A stretch of DNA of 64,000 nucleotides from Pseudomonas abietaniphila (GTDB lineage Bacteria; Pseudomonadota; Gammaproteobacteria; Pseudomonadales; Pseudomonadaceae). The stretch is taken from NCBI RefSeq assembly GCF_900100795.1, contig NZ_FNCO01000001.1, positions 310,001 to 374,000 of the forward strand. Direction: 5' to 3'. Under the pieces are notes generated by a model, which was not told the DNA's origin, made no database searches, and was given only the letters and a program-made list of their open reading frames with translations. Below are positions 35,177 to 43,900 of the stretch, piece after piece. The first letter of the stretch is position 1. The number at the start of each line of letters is the position of its first letter. The position numbers and the translations under genes are program-made.

Positions 35177-35992
35177 TTATGCCGCTGTGTCTTCAGTCGT
35201 CGAGTGAGACGCACGTCCGTAGAAGCCCGTTTGTTCTTCAGGCGTAAACATCACGCCGGGTTTTTCGTAGTAGGAGAACACCGCCACCATCCGCTCGCGG
35301 TGGCCACGCACGGGGGTGACGCGGTGCGCGGTATTTTTCCCACGAAAGACATTGAGAGTGCCAGCCCTGAGTCGCAATGTCTTCACGTCGGGGTCGCGAC
35401 CGTTCAACAGATCGGCCACGCCGTCATAGTTGGGATCATCCGCTGTGCGCAAGTCGGTGCGGTACTCGAACTCGCCACCTGCTTCGGGTGATTGGAGCAT
35501 CAGCGTGGTGGTAAATTCAGAGCGATCGAAGTGCCAGTTCAGCGTTTCGCCTTCGCGATAACTCATCACGTTGACCCGTGCCAATGGGTCGGCCATGACG
35601 TACAACGCCGGTTTATCCATGACCGCGCTGAGGAACGCCACCAGCGGCGGGTATTCATACACGTCGGTGACGAGGCTGTTCTTGAGCTGGTCTGCGCACA
35701 GCGTATGGCTGACGGTTTCGACCTTCTTCAACGCAGGATGATCGGCGGCCAGTTGAGGGATTTCAGGTTTGAAATAAATGTTGTGCGAGCGCTTGTGGGT
35801 GTGGGATTCAGCGTCCATGGTCGGCTGGATCTGTTGCGCGGCGGCACGCACGTTGTCGTCCTGTATGAAGCCTTCAAGGCTGAACATGCCGTCGCGGGCC
35901 AGCGCTGCGCGAGCGTGGTGGACCAGGGCGATCCATTCCTCACTGCCTGGGCGGTCCAGCGGATAGCGTTGAAGATTGATGACGGTGTTCAT
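35177..35992 (-). CDS. 2-oxoglutarate/Fe(II)-dependent oxygenase (BesD/HalD-related, hydroxylase-type active site)
   Basis: A 271-residue non-haem iron oxygenase. The facial triad is readable: His and Asp in NWHFDRSEFTTTLML (about residues 152-154) and the distal His in KNTAHRVTPVRG (about 221), with an Arg nearby (RERMVAVF) for 2OG. As remembered, the fold segments resemble the enzymes that act on free amino acids (BesD/HalD halogenases). Here the Asp is kept, whereas halogenases replace it with Gly, so hydroxylation or desaturation is expected. It lies between the importer's binding protein and the divergent LysR gene, which suggests that it modifies the imported amino acid. Confidence 0.8.
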   Translation of the reverse strand: MNTVINLQRYPLDRPGSEEWIALVHHARAALARDGMFSLEGFIQDDNVRAAAQQIQPTMDAESHTHKRSHNIYFKPEIPQLAADHPALKKVETVSHTLCADQLKNSLVTDVYEYPPLVAFLSAVMDKPALYVMADPLARVNVMSYREGETLNWHFDRSEFTTTLMLQSPEAGGEFEYRTDLRTADDPNYDGVADLLNGRDPDVKTLRLRAGTLNVFRGKNTAHRVTPVRGHRERMVAVFSYYEKPGVMFTPEEQTGFYGRASHSTTEDTAA

Positions 35993-36003
35993 GTCGGCCC
36001 TCC

Positions 36004-36026
36004 GTTAGGTGTGGCTTAAACCTAAC
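36004..36026. promoter_or_regulatory. Inverted repeat in the oxygenase/LysR intergenic region
   Basis: GTTAGGT-N9-ACCTAAC has perfect 7-bp arms. It lies 12 bases upstream of the oxygenase start and about 70 bases before the LysR start. It could be the site of the LysR protein or a repressor site over the oxygenase leader. Confidence 0.55.
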
Positions 36027-36096
36027 CTGTGAAAATCTTCGCAACAACGGCAAAAATTGTTAGCCTCCCCCCAGGAAAACTTAGGGAAGCGCTTCA

Positions 36097-36993
36097 ATGA
36101 AACGACTGCCGCCGCTAAATGCCGTGAGAACATTTGAAGTTGCTGCGCGGTTGGCAAGCTTTGTCGCGGCCGGGAAAGAGCTGGGCGTTTCAGCCGCTGC
36201 GGTCAGCCAACAGGTCCGTCACCTGGAAGACTACTTCGGCAAGAAGCTGTTCGTGCGCAGCGGCAACCGGCTTTCGTTGACGGACGCGGGGCTGGCGATT
36301 TTTCCGCAGACATCCCGCGCGCTGGATGACATCGCCGCCATGACCGTACGCCTGCTGGAAGGCGAGATGCGCACCCGGTTGATCATCAGCGTGCCGTTCT
36401 CGCTGGCCGAGGTCTGGCTGGCGCCGAAGCTGGCGGTCTTGCTGGAAAGCTATCCGCAGCTCTCGGTGGACGTGCGGGTCGAAGATGACCCTGTTGACCT
36501 TGCCCGCCATGACGTCGACATTCGTGTCAGCTACGGCGACTACCATTACCCGTCGCTGGAAGCGATCCCTCTGGTACACGATCAGGTGGTGCCGCTGTGC
36601 GCACCGGAGTTGTGGTATCGCCACGGTAACAGCGATTTCGACCTGACGCGTATCCACGAAAGCCTGTTCATTCATACGCAGTGGGGGCCGAGTTACGCCT
36701 CGCACCCGACCTGGAGTGACTGGTACGCCAGTGAGGTCGGACAGGCCTCGCCGGATCCTGCGTTGGGGCGTCGCTCCGGGCTGTCCAGCCTGTCGATCAC
36801 CTTGGCGAAACTCGGTTGCGGCATCGCATTAGGGCAGAAGCTCATCGCTCAGCCCGATCTGGCGGCGGGACGCTTGATCGTCTTGTCCGCCCGATCGCTC
36901 CCGCTAGGGCACCCTTATTGCGCGTTTGTACCGGCGGAAAAACGCAAGCGCCCGAACGTGCAAAGCTTCATCGCATTGCTGGCTACACCCTGA
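36097..36993 (+). CDS. LysR family transcriptional regulator (GcvA-like)
   Basis: A 298-residue LTTR. The HTH is at residues 6-60 (LNAVRTFEVAARLASFVAAGKELGVSAAAVSQQVRHLEDYFGKKLF), followed by the effector-binding domain. The GcvA-like subgroup is suggested by the RLPPLNAVRTFE start and the FIHTQWG segment. It is transcribed away from the 2OG oxygenase and toward the importer genes, so it may control both in response to the imported amino acid. Confidence 0.88.
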   Translation: MKRLPPLNAVRTFEVAARLASFVAAGKELGVSAAAVSQQVRHLEDYFGKKLFVRSGNRLSLTDAGLAIFPQTSRALDDIAAMTVRLLEGEMRTRLIISVPFSLAEVWLAPKLAVLLESYPQLSVDVRVEDDPVDLARHDVDIRVSYGDYHYPSLEAIPLVHDQVVPLCAPELWYRHGNSDFDLTRIHESLFIHTQWGPSYASHPTWSDWYASEVGQASPDPALGRRSGLSSLSITLAKLGCGIALGQKLIAQPDLAAGRLIVLSARSLPLGHPYCAFVPAEKRKRPNVQSFIALLATP

Positions 36994-37293
36994 CCCGAAC
37001 GTTGCCACGGGTTGTTACAGGTCGACGCACTTTGCTGGGGCCCGATGTTTCTCCCCGCCCCAGCGTGAGGCGTCCTGCGGTCACCCAACCCCTTTTGCTC
37101 GCGATCTTTCTCCTGCATCCCGTTAAACCTTATGAGCATCTGACCGCCTAACCAGAGGGCTTGCCATGTCCTTGTTCCAGCCTACGGAAGGATGTGGCAA
37201 TCAAATTGCATATGCTTGTAAAGACAAGTATGTATGAGTTGGGCGGTGTCTTCAGGCACCAGACGTTTCGCCGTTCGTTGCAGGAATAACGCT
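36994..37293. promoter_or_regulatory. Leader region of the amino-acid importer operon
   Basis: 300 bases without a gene. The only structure seen is an imperfect inverted repeat ATGCTTGT-AAAG-ACAAGTAT (37212-37231), about 63 bases before the first permease. It is a plausible operator. Confidence 0.4.
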
Positions 37294-38013
37294 ATGGATC
37301 TCTTACAGCTGCTCAGTTTCGGAAACAACGGATGGGGCGCGGCCCTCTTGAAAGCGGCCGGCATGACCGTGTTGCTGACCCTGTCAGCGCTGGTGGTGGG
37401 GGCCATTGCCGGAAGCACGGTGGCGGCGGCAAAACTCTCGAAGCGCCGTCTGTTTCGTTACGCCGGCGACGCCTATTCGATCCTGTTCCGGGGGATTCCC
37501 GAGCTGCTGGTGATCTACCTGTTTTACTTCGGCGGTGCCAGCGTTCTGGGCGCCATCAATCACTGGTTTGGTGGCGAAGGGTTCGTCGACACGCCACCGT
37601 TTCTGGTGGGCGCACTCGCGGTCGGGTTGATTTCCGGCTCGTATCAGGCCGAGGTGTACCGCGGTGCTTACCTGGCCGTCGCCAAGGGCGAGCTTGAAGC
37701 CGCGTTGGCGATCGGCATGACCTGGCACATGCGCGTCAGGCGGGTGCTGATTCCGCAAGTCTGGCGTTACGCATTACCGGGTCTGGGCAATGTCTGGCAG
37801 ATGACCCTCAAAGACTCGGCGCTGATTTCCGTGATTGGCCTCGTCGAATTGATGCGCGCCAGTCAGGTGGCGGCCGGTTCCACGCGCCAGTACTTCACGT
37901 TCTATATCGTCGGTGGTGCCTGTTACTTGATCCTTACCGGCTTGTCCGGTCGCCTGTTCAACATCGCCGAAAACCGGGTGTTGCGCACGCAGCGCCGCAC
38001 GCCACATTCCTGA
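37294..38013 (+). CDS. Amino-acid ABC transporter permease (HisQ-like)
   Basis: A 239-residue permease of the polar amino-acid class. The conserved FRGIPELLVIYLFYFG and the coupling loop ELEAALAIGMTWHMRVRRVLIPQVWRYALPGLGNVWQMTLKDSAL are clear. CAGGAATAACGCT precedes the ATG at 37294, which puts the first helix at about residue 20. It pairs with the permease 15 bases downstream. A Phe-rich insert (NHWFGGEGFVDTPP) between helices is typical of HisQ-type subunits. Confidence 0.9.
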   Translation: MDLLQLLSFGNNGWGAALLKAAGMTVLLTLSALVVGAIAGSTVAAAKLSKRRLFRYAGDAYSILFRGIPELLVIYLFYFGGASVLGAINHWFGGEGFVDTPPFLVGALAVGLISGSYQAEVYRGAYLAVAKGELEAALAIGMTWHMRVRRVLIPQVWRYALPGLGNVWQMTLKDSALISVIGLVELMRASQVAAGSTRQYFTFYIVGGACYLILTGLSGRLFNIAENRVLRTQRRTPHS

Positions 38014-38028
38014 GACGGGGAAACACTC

Positions 38029-38766
38029 ATGATCGACTTTGCCTTTCTCAGTGACACGATGCTCAAACTATTGGCGGCGTTGCCCACCACCTTGAGTCTG
38101 TTCTTTTCCAGCCTGTCGCTTGGCTTGCTGCTCGCGCTGGGCGTGGCGGCCATGCGCGTCAGCCGCTGGCCGATTCTCAGCTACCCGGCTCGTATGTACA
38201 TCTGGCTGTTTCGCGGCACTCCGCTGTTGATCCAGATGTTCCTGATTTACTACGGCCTGGGCCAGTTCAGTGCGATCCGCAGCAGTTTCATGTGGGAAAT
38301 CCTGCGTTCCCCCTACGGCTGCGCCGTGGTCGCCCTGGCCATGTGTACTGCGGGCTATACGGCTGAAATCATTCGGGGCGGTATCCAGAGCGTTCCCCAG
38401 GGCCAGATCGAAGCCGGACTTGCGGTCGGCATGAGCCGCTGGACCTTGCTGTGGCGCGTGATAGGCCCCGTCACCTTGCGCCAGGCGCTGCCGTCCTATT
38501 CGACCGAAGCGGTGCTGATGGTCAAATCCACGGCCATTGCCAGCCTGGTGACCGTGTGGGACGTGACCGGCATTGCCCAGCAAATCATTCAGCGCACCTA
38601 CCGCACGATGGAGGTCTTCCTCTGTGCCGCGCTGATTTACCTGGTGCTCAATTTCCTGATCGTTCGGGCCATGGCGTGGGTCGAGTACCAACTCTCGCCG
38701 CACCTGCGCGAGCGTCCTACACAGCGGGCGGCCGAACCGGTCCCTGAAACCCCTTCGTCCCTTTGA
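38029..38766 (+). CDS. Amino-acid ABC transporter permease (HisM-like)
   Basis: A 245-residue permease with [20 protein letters not shown] and the coupling loop [45 protein letters not shown]. It is the HisM counterpart in an operon spaced 15 bases from HisQ and 17 from the ATPase. It forms the heterodimeric channel in the inner membrane. Confidence 0.9.
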   Translation: MIDFAFLSDTMLKLLAALPTTLSLFFSSLSLGLLLALGVAAMRVSRWPILSYPARMYIWLFRGTPLLIQMFLIYYGLGQFSAIRSSFMWEILRSPYGCAVVALAMCTAGYTAEIIRGGIQSVPQGQIEAGLAVGMSRWTLLWRVIGPVTLRQALPSYSTEAVLMVKSTAIASLVTVWDVTGIAQQIIQRTYRTMEVFLCAALIYLVLNFLIVRAMAWVEYQLSPHLRERPTQRAAEPVPETPSSL

Positions 38767-38783
38767 TCGCAGCGGAGCTCATC

Positions 38784-39575
38784 ATGAATCAACACGTCGC
38801 GGCTGCTTTGTCGGTCACCAACATCTGCAAATCGTTCGGCTCGGTGGAGGTGCTCAAAGGGATATCGCTGGAGGCGCACAAGGGTGATGTCATCTCCATT
38901 CTTGGCGCCAGCGGATCAGGTAAAAGTACCTTTCTGCGCTGCATCAACCTGCTGGAGTCCCCTGACCAGGGCCGCATCGTGCTGGACGGCGAAGTCATCG
39001 AAATGAAGCAGCACGCCAACGGACGCCTTCAGCCCAGCAACACTCGCCAGGTTGAAGCGATGCGCAGCAAGCTTGGCATGGTGTTCCAGAGCTTCAACCT
39101 CTGGTCGCACATGACCGTGCTGCAGAACATCATCGAAGGGCCGATGCGCGTGCTGAAACGCTCGCGCGCCGAGTGCGTGGAAGAAGCCGAGCAATTGCTG
39201 CACAAGGTCGGCCTGTACGACCGACGTGACTACTACCCGGCGCACCTTTCCGGCGGGCAGCAACAACGTGTCGCCATCGCCCGCGCGCTGGCCATGAACC
39301 CGCAAGTCATGCTTTTTGACGAACCGACCTCCGCGCTGGACCCGGAACTGGTCGGCGAGGTGCTGCGCGTCATGCGCTCGCTGGCCGAAGAGGGCAGGAC
39401 CATGTTGGTGGTGACCCACGAAATGGGCTTCGCCCGCCACGTCTCGAACCGGGTGGTGTTCATGGCGCAGGGCCTGATCGACGCACAGGGCACGCCGGAT
39501 GAACTGTTTGAAGGGCTGCCCACCGAGCGCTTTCGGCAGTTTGTGGCGAGTCATCACCAGCGCAGTACCGACTGA
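38784..39575 (+). CDS. Amino-acid ABC transporter ATP-binding protein (HisP-like)
   Basis: A 263-residue ATPase. Walker A is GASGSGKST (about residue 43), the Q-loop is [12 protein letters not shown], the signature is LSGGQQQR, Walker B is [14 protein letters not shown], and the H-loop is [12 protein letters not shown]. The long loop [21 protein letters not shown] is typical of the HisP subgroup. GGAG precedes ATG 38784. It completes the importer with the binding protein at 34245. Confidence 0.92.
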   Translation: MNQHVAAALSVTNICKSFGSVEVLKGISLEAHKGDVISILGASGSGKSTFLRCINLLESPDQGRIVLDGEVIEMKQHANGRLQPSNTRQVEAMRSKLGMVFQSFNLWSHMTVLQNIIEGPMRVLKRSRAECVEEAEQLLHKVGLYDRRDYYPAHLSGGQQQRVAIARALAMNPQVMLFDEPTSALDPELVGEVLRVMRSLAEEGRTMLVVTHEMGFARHVSNRVVFMAQGLIDAQGTPDELFEGLPTERFRQFVASHHQRSTD

Positions 39576-39939
39576 AGCCGCCAGACGAGAAGGCGACGGT
39601 GCGCGGTCGACCTGCTGTCGCCGTTGTGAGTTCGATGATCGAACCTTCTCCTGAGCGGGAACGAAACCACGAGCGCTTTTCACGCTTCGCAACGCCTGAT
39701 TAAACGGATGCTGATTCCTGGATTCGGTCTATTGTTTCATGCAGTCAATGGAACCAGAGCACTGTATGACCTCTAACCTGAAACCGACACACGCCTGTGA
39801 ACCGCCCCCTCTTCACGGGTGTGCAGGCGGCATCAAGGATCGTTGCGTGTTCCTGCCTGAGCCATCGCCCTTTTAACGGCAGGCGTCAGGCGATGAGGAG
39901 CATACTGCTCATACGCGGGGTTTTCATCAGGGGTTGAAT
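39576..39939. other. Intergenic region before an orphan binding protein
   Basis: 364 bases without a gene. GTTCGAT-G-ATCGAAC (39630-39644) is a perfect 7-bp-arm inverted repeat that could be an operator or part of a transcript end. No T-run follows it. Confidence 0.45.
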
Positions 39940-40758
39940 ATGATCGACCGTCGTGTGTGCAGGTGCATGTCCGTAACCGCCTTGCTGCTGGTGATGCCCG
40001 GTGTTGCGCTGAGTGAGACCGCATGCGATCACCTCACCGCAACCGGCAATGCGGAATACCCTCCCTACCTGTGGCGAGACCCCCACAACCCGCGTCGACT
40101 CATCGGCGCCAATGCCGACCTGATCAAGCAGTTGGGCAACGCGTTAGGCCTGCAGATCGATGTCATTTACGCAGGGCCCTGGTCGCGTGCGCAGGAGGAG
40201 GTGAGGGCGGGGCGCATCGACATGTTGGCGGGGTATTTTCTCACCACGGAGCGTGAGCAGGCGTTGAACTTTGTGAAGCCGCCTTTCCTGTTTACGCCCA
40301 GCATGGTCTGGGTGAGGAAACACGAAGCCTTCCCCTATCACCAATGGTCCGATCTGATCGGACGCAACGGGGGAACGCTGGTCAACAACAGTTTCGGTCA
40401 GGCGTTCGATGATTACGCGAAGGCCCACCTTTCGCTCGAGGCGGTGCCTACGGCCAGTCAGGCGTTCCAGAAGCTCATCCTCAAACGCAATGACTTCGTG
40501 TTGTTCGAGCAATACCCCGGCATGGCCCTGGCTAAAAAGCTGGGCGTTGAAGCGGCGGTAGAAGCCCTTGAACCGCCGATCAGCAGCGAGGGCCTTTATC
40601 TGGCGCTGTCGCCCAATGCAGATTGCATCCACCCCGCACTGCAAGCCCGGATAACCGACGAGATGCAGAAAATCGTGTCGAGCCCTCTGCCTGAGGTCCT
40701 TGTGAAGTCAAACCTGGAGCTTTGGAATGCACAGCAACGGGATGGGTTGAATCCGTAA
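39940..40758 (+). CDS. Orphan amino-acid-type periplasmic binding protein
   Basis: A 272-residue SBP_bac_3 protein with a signal peptide (RRVCRCMSVTALLLVMPGVALS). The core reads ANADLIKQLGNALGLQIDVIYAGPWSRAQEEVRAGRIDMLAGYFLTTERE. The start is ATG 39940 with AGGGG about 7 bases upstream; a TTG two codons earlier is less likely. A Cys near each end of the mature chain (TACDHL and NADCIHP) may form a disulphide. It has no dedicated permease. It may share the importer just upstream or act as a receptor. Confidence 0.82.
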   Translation: MIDRRVCRCMSVTALLLVMPGVALSETACDHLTATGNAEYPPYLWRDPHNPRRLIGANADLIKQLGNALGLQIDVIYAGPWSRAQEEVRAGRIDMLAGYFLTTEREQALNFVKPPFLFTPSMVWVRKHEAFPYHQWSDLIGRNGGTLVNNSFGQAFDDYAKAHLSLEAVPTASQAFQKLILKRNDFVLFEQYPGMALAKKLGVEAAVEALEPPISSEGLYLALSPNADCIHPALQARITDEMQKIVSSPLPEVLVKSNLELWNAQQRDGLNP

Positions 40759-40813
40759 TCAGGATCAACCTGCTTGTTCGATAGTGAGTGAGGGGCGCTT
40801 TGACGCCAGAGCA

Positions 40814-40839
40814 AGGCGCCCTCCGATCAGAGGGCGCCT
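40814..40839. terminator. 10-bp hairpin between convergent genes
   Basis: AGGCGCCCTC (40814-40823), a 6-base loop and GAGGGCGCCT (40830-40839) form a perfect stem. There is no T-run on either strand, so it may act as an mRNA 3'-end stabiliser rather than a strong terminator. Confidence 0.5.
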
Positions 40840-40864
40840 GTGTTCAAGGCCGGGCTATGAACCG

Positions 40865-41872
40865 TCAGCCCTCGATCAAGTCCTCAGGTTGCATCGTCAA
40901 GATGATCTTGCCGACGTTTTCCGAAGACTCCATCCGACGATGGGCATCGGCGGCACGCGACAACGGGAATGTGCTGTCGACCACGGGTTCCAGGCTGCCT
41001 GCGCCTTCAAACCGCTCGAGCCAGTGGTCACGGAAGCGTTTGATCATCGCGTGCTTTTGCGGTTGGGTGCGGGACTTCATGACCGTGCCGATGATTTGCA
41101 GGTGGCGATACAGAATCTGCTCCAGCGTCACGTTCACGCTGCCGCCGCCACCGAGGATACCGACCTGGATCAGTCGGCCGCCTTTGGCGAGGGAGGCGAT
41201 GTTGCGTTCGAAGTAAGGTTTGCCGACGAAGTCGATAATCACATCCACACCCTGGCCGTCCGTCTTCCGGGCGATGACGTCGGCGAAATCCTGCGTCTTG
41301 TAGTCAATCGCGACATCGGCGCCGAGGTGCTCGACGCGCGACAACTTGCTGCCGTCCGTGGTCGCATACACGGTAGCGCCGGTGGCGTACGCCAACTGCA
41401 CGGCGGCGGAGCCCACGCCGCCTGCCGCGGCATGAATCAGCACGGAGTCACCCGACGTGAGCCGCGCCAGGTGGATCATCGCCTCATGCGCGGTGACGAA
41501 CACCTCGGGAATCGCCGCCGCGTGAACGTAATCCAGCTGGGCCGGAATCGGCATCGCCATGCGGTAGTCGATACGTGCCAGCTCGGCATAGGCGCCGCCG
41601 CCCACGACGCCCATCACCCGTGCGCCCACCTCGAAGCCTTCGACGGCGCTGCCTTTTCCGATCACCTCGCCGGCGATTTCCAGGCCGATGATCGGCGAGT
41701 CGCCGAAGTCGGGGTGCCCGTAACCGCCGGTGCGGTGGGTCAGGTCGGCGCGGTTGACGCCGGCCGCATAGACGCGCACCAAGAGGTCGTTCGGGCGCAC
41801 TTCGGGCGTGGCTGCGTCGCTCAGCTTGAGCACGTCGGCGTCGCCAAACTCATGGATGATGATGGCTTTCAT
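40865..41872 (-). CDS. NADPH:quinone oxidoreductase / zinc-type alcohol dehydrogenase family protein
   Basis: A 335-residue MDR-superfamily reductase. The N-terminal GroES-like domain reads RVYAAGVNRADLTHRTGGYG and IIGLEIAGEVIGKG. The cofactor-binding Rossmann motif is IHAAAGGVGSAAVQLAYATGATVYAT (about residues 145-170). It lacks the Cys/His set for zinc, so it belongs with zeta-crystallin-like quinone reductases. Its start overlaps the stop of the CMD gene (41869-41872), and it is the last gene of the ALDH-CMD-reductase operon. Confidence 0.88.
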   Translation of the reverse strand: MKAIIIHEFGDADVLKLSDAATPEVRPNDLLVRVYAAGVNRADLTHRTGGYGHPDFGDSPIIGLEIAGEVIGKGSAVEGFEVGARVMGVVGGGAYAELARIDYRMAMPIPAQLDYVHAAAIPEVFVTAHEAMIHLARLTSGDSVLIHAAAGGVGSAAVQLAYATGATVYATTDGSKLSRVEHLGADVAIDYKTQDFADVIARKTDGQGVDVIIDFVGKPYFERNIASLAKGGRLIQVGILGGGGSVNVTLEQILYRHLQIIGTVMKSRTQPQKHAMIKRFRDHWLERFEGAGSLEPVVDSTFPLSRAADAHRRMESSENVGKIILTMQPEDLIEG

Positions 41873-42204
41873 GGCTGTTGCTCCGATTCGTTGAGGGTGG
41901 CGTTGGCGATGGCCGAGGCTGTGATGGCGGCGGGAAAGCCCGCGTAGAACGCCAGGTGCGTGATTGAGGCCGACAGCTCCTCACGGGTGACGCCATTGGT
42001 CACTGCTCGCCGCAGATGCGCAGGTAACTCTTCAACATGACCACCGGCAATCAGCGCAGCGACCGTGATCAGGCTGCGGTCACGTTGGGAGAGTGCCGGA
42101 TCGCTCCAGATCACTGGGTACAGTGTGATGTCGACGAACTGCGAGAGGGTGGGGGTGAAGGCTCTGGCCGCTTCACGAGGGCTGCTGAAATTGATGTTCG
42201 ACAT
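41869..42204 (-). CDS. Carboxymuconolactone decarboxylase (CMD) family protein
   Basis: A 111-residue AhpD/CMD-fold protein (SLITVAALIAGGHVEELPAHLRRAVTNGVTREELSASITHLAFYAGFPAA). The redox CxxC of AhpD is absent, which points to the decarboxylase/isomerase-like branch or a structural role. I chose ATG 42204 because AAGGACGCGATC precedes it. It sits between the aldehyde dehydrogenase and the quinone reductase in one operon. Confidence 0.85.
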   Translation of the reverse strand: MSNINFSSPREAARAFTPTLSQFVDITLYPVIWSDPALSQRDRSLITVAALIAGGHVEELPAHLRRAVTNGVTREELSASITHLAFYAGFPAAITASAIANATLNESEQQP

Positions 42205-42214
42205 GATCGCGTCC

Positions 42215-43651
42215 TTACACCTGGCTGATGAATTTGTGGGTGAGGTAGTGCTCAATGCCTTCGACTCCGCCTTCCGAGCCATGGCCGCTTTCCTTCAGGC
42301 CACCAAAGGGCAGTTCAGTGGCGACGATGCGGTATTGATTGATGCCGATCATTCCCGCCTCCAGGCCGTCGGCGACGTCGATGGCCGTGCGTGCGCTGGT
42401 GGTGAACGCGTAGGCCGACAACCCGTACGGCAAGCGGTTGGCTTCTTGCAGCCCGTCGGCCATTTCGTCGAATGGCATCAGGATCGCGATAGGGCCGAAG
42501 GGCTCTTCATGCATGACGCGCGCGGTCATGGGCACATCGGCCAAAACCGTGGGCTCGAAGAAGAAACCCTGGCCCGACAGACGTTTGCCGCCCGCCAACA
42601 GGGTGGCGCCTTTGGCCACTGCGTCAGCGACCAGCTCTTCCATTTTCGCCAGTTGCCGTGGGTTGGCGAGCGGCCCGACCTGGGTCTCCGGTTGCAGGCC
42701 ATTGCCGATTCGCAGCGCCTGGGTGGCAGTGACGAAGCGCTCGACGAACGTCTGATAAGCACCGCGCTGAATGAGAAAGCGCGTGGACGAGATGCAGACC
42801 TGACCAGTACCACGAAAGCGGTTTGCAACGCCTTCAACGGCGGCTTTTTCAACGTCCGCATCTTCGAACACCAGCACCGGCCCATGGCCTCCCAGTTCCA
42901 GCGTGATGGGTTTGACGCCCTCTGCAGCTCGGGCAGAAAGCAGCCGACCGATCGGCACGGAGCCGGTGAACGTGACCTTGCGGATAATCGGCGATGCGAT
43001 CAGGTGGCTGGAAACCTGATCGGGCACGCCGAACACGATCTGCAACACGCCTTTCGGCAGCCCCGCGTCGTCAAGGGCACGGGCCAGGGCCAGCGCCGTT
43101 GAGGGGCTCTCTTCGCCAGGCTTGAGGATGACGCTGCAACCGGCGGCCAGGGCGGCGGACAATTTGCGGGCCGGGGTGATGGCCGGGAAATTCCAGGGCG
43201 TGAAGGCAGCGACCGGCCCAATGGGTTGACGTTTCACCAGTTGCAGAACGCCCGGGCGATTGGCCGGCACGACACGGCCGTCGATGCGCCGTGCGCTTTC
43301 GGCGAACCACTCGAAATACTCAGCGGCGCGTGTGACCTCATCCAGGGCTTCGCCGAGCGGCTTGCCTTCTTCCAGGGTCATCTGTGCCGCGATGTGCGGT
43401 GCCCGTTCCAGAATCAGATCGGCTGCACGTTTGAGGATCCTGGCGCGCTGATCCGGCACCGTGCGACGCCATACGTCAAAGCTCGCCTGCGCGATGTTCA
43501 GCGCGCGATCAAGGTCACTCGCGGTGGCGAGCGGCACGCGTCCCAGTTCCGTTTCTGTCGCGGGGTTCACGACCACCGCGGTGTCGCGTCCTTCAGTACC
43601 GATCCATTCACCGCCGATGAAAAGATAGAGCGAGTCGTAGGGGGTATTCAT
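42215..43651 (-). CDS. NAD(P)-dependent succinate-semialdehyde dehydrogenase-like ALDH (GabD family)
   Basis: A 478-residue ALDH. TPWNFPAITPARKLSAALAAGC marks the cofactor site, LELGGHGPVLVFED the general-base Glu, and GTGQVCISSTRFLIQ the catalytic Cys (about residue 288). The C-terminal IGINQYRIVATELPFGGLKESGHGSEGGVEGIEHYL matches GabD-type enzymes. AAGG lies 9 bases before ATG 43651. It heads an operon with the CMD and quinone reductase genes and is divergent from a LysR gene. Confidence 0.88.
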   Translation of the reverse strand: MNTPYDSLYLFIGGEWIGTEGRDTAVVVNPATETELGRVPLATASDLDRALNIAQASFDVWRRTVPDQRARILKRAADLILERAPHIAAQMTLEEGKPLGEALDEVTRAAEYFEWFAESARRIDGRVVPANRPGVLQLVKRQPIGPVAAFTPWNFPAITPARKLSAALAAGCSVILKPGEESPSTALALARALDDAGLPKGVLQIVFGVPDQVSSHLIASPIIRKVTFTGSVPIGRLLSARAAEGVKPITLELGGHGPVLVFEDADVEKAAVEGVANRFRGTGQVCISSTRFLIQRGAYQTFVERFVTATQALRIGNGLQPETQVGPLANPRQLAKMEELVADAVAKGATLLAGGKRLSGQGFFFEPTVLADVPMTARVMHEEPFGPIAILMPFDEMADGLQEANRLPYGLSAYAFTTSARTAIDVADGLEAGMIGINQYRIVATELPFGGLKESGHGSEGGVEGIEHYLTHKFISQV

Positions 43652-43900
43652 AGTGTGGGCCTTCATAGGGTTATCAGAAATCGGGTCAGTGGCCATTCAG
43701 CGCGGCGGGTGCCGCTGGCCTGTGCAACCGAGTCTATGGAGGACGCCCTGTTTGATTGAGCCTGTGGGGAGGGAATCATTGTTGTGTGCAGAGGAAATAT
43801 CGGCGGCCAGCGACCGATTGCGCCCGCCGCTGCAGGCAGCCATGATGGCCGGGCATTTCCACAACGCGAGCGGTAGTTCAGACCGGGAAGGACGGTAGGG

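Noticed and set aside
35177-35992. Amino-acid halogenase
   Set aside because: The metal motif is HFD, with the carboxylate ligand present. Halogenases of this group replace it with Gly to make room for chloride.
40784-41947. 387-codon open frame opposite the quinone reductase
   Set aside because: It is the complement of a gene with clear MDR motifs, and its composition (His/Arg/Gly-rich) is that of a shadow frame.
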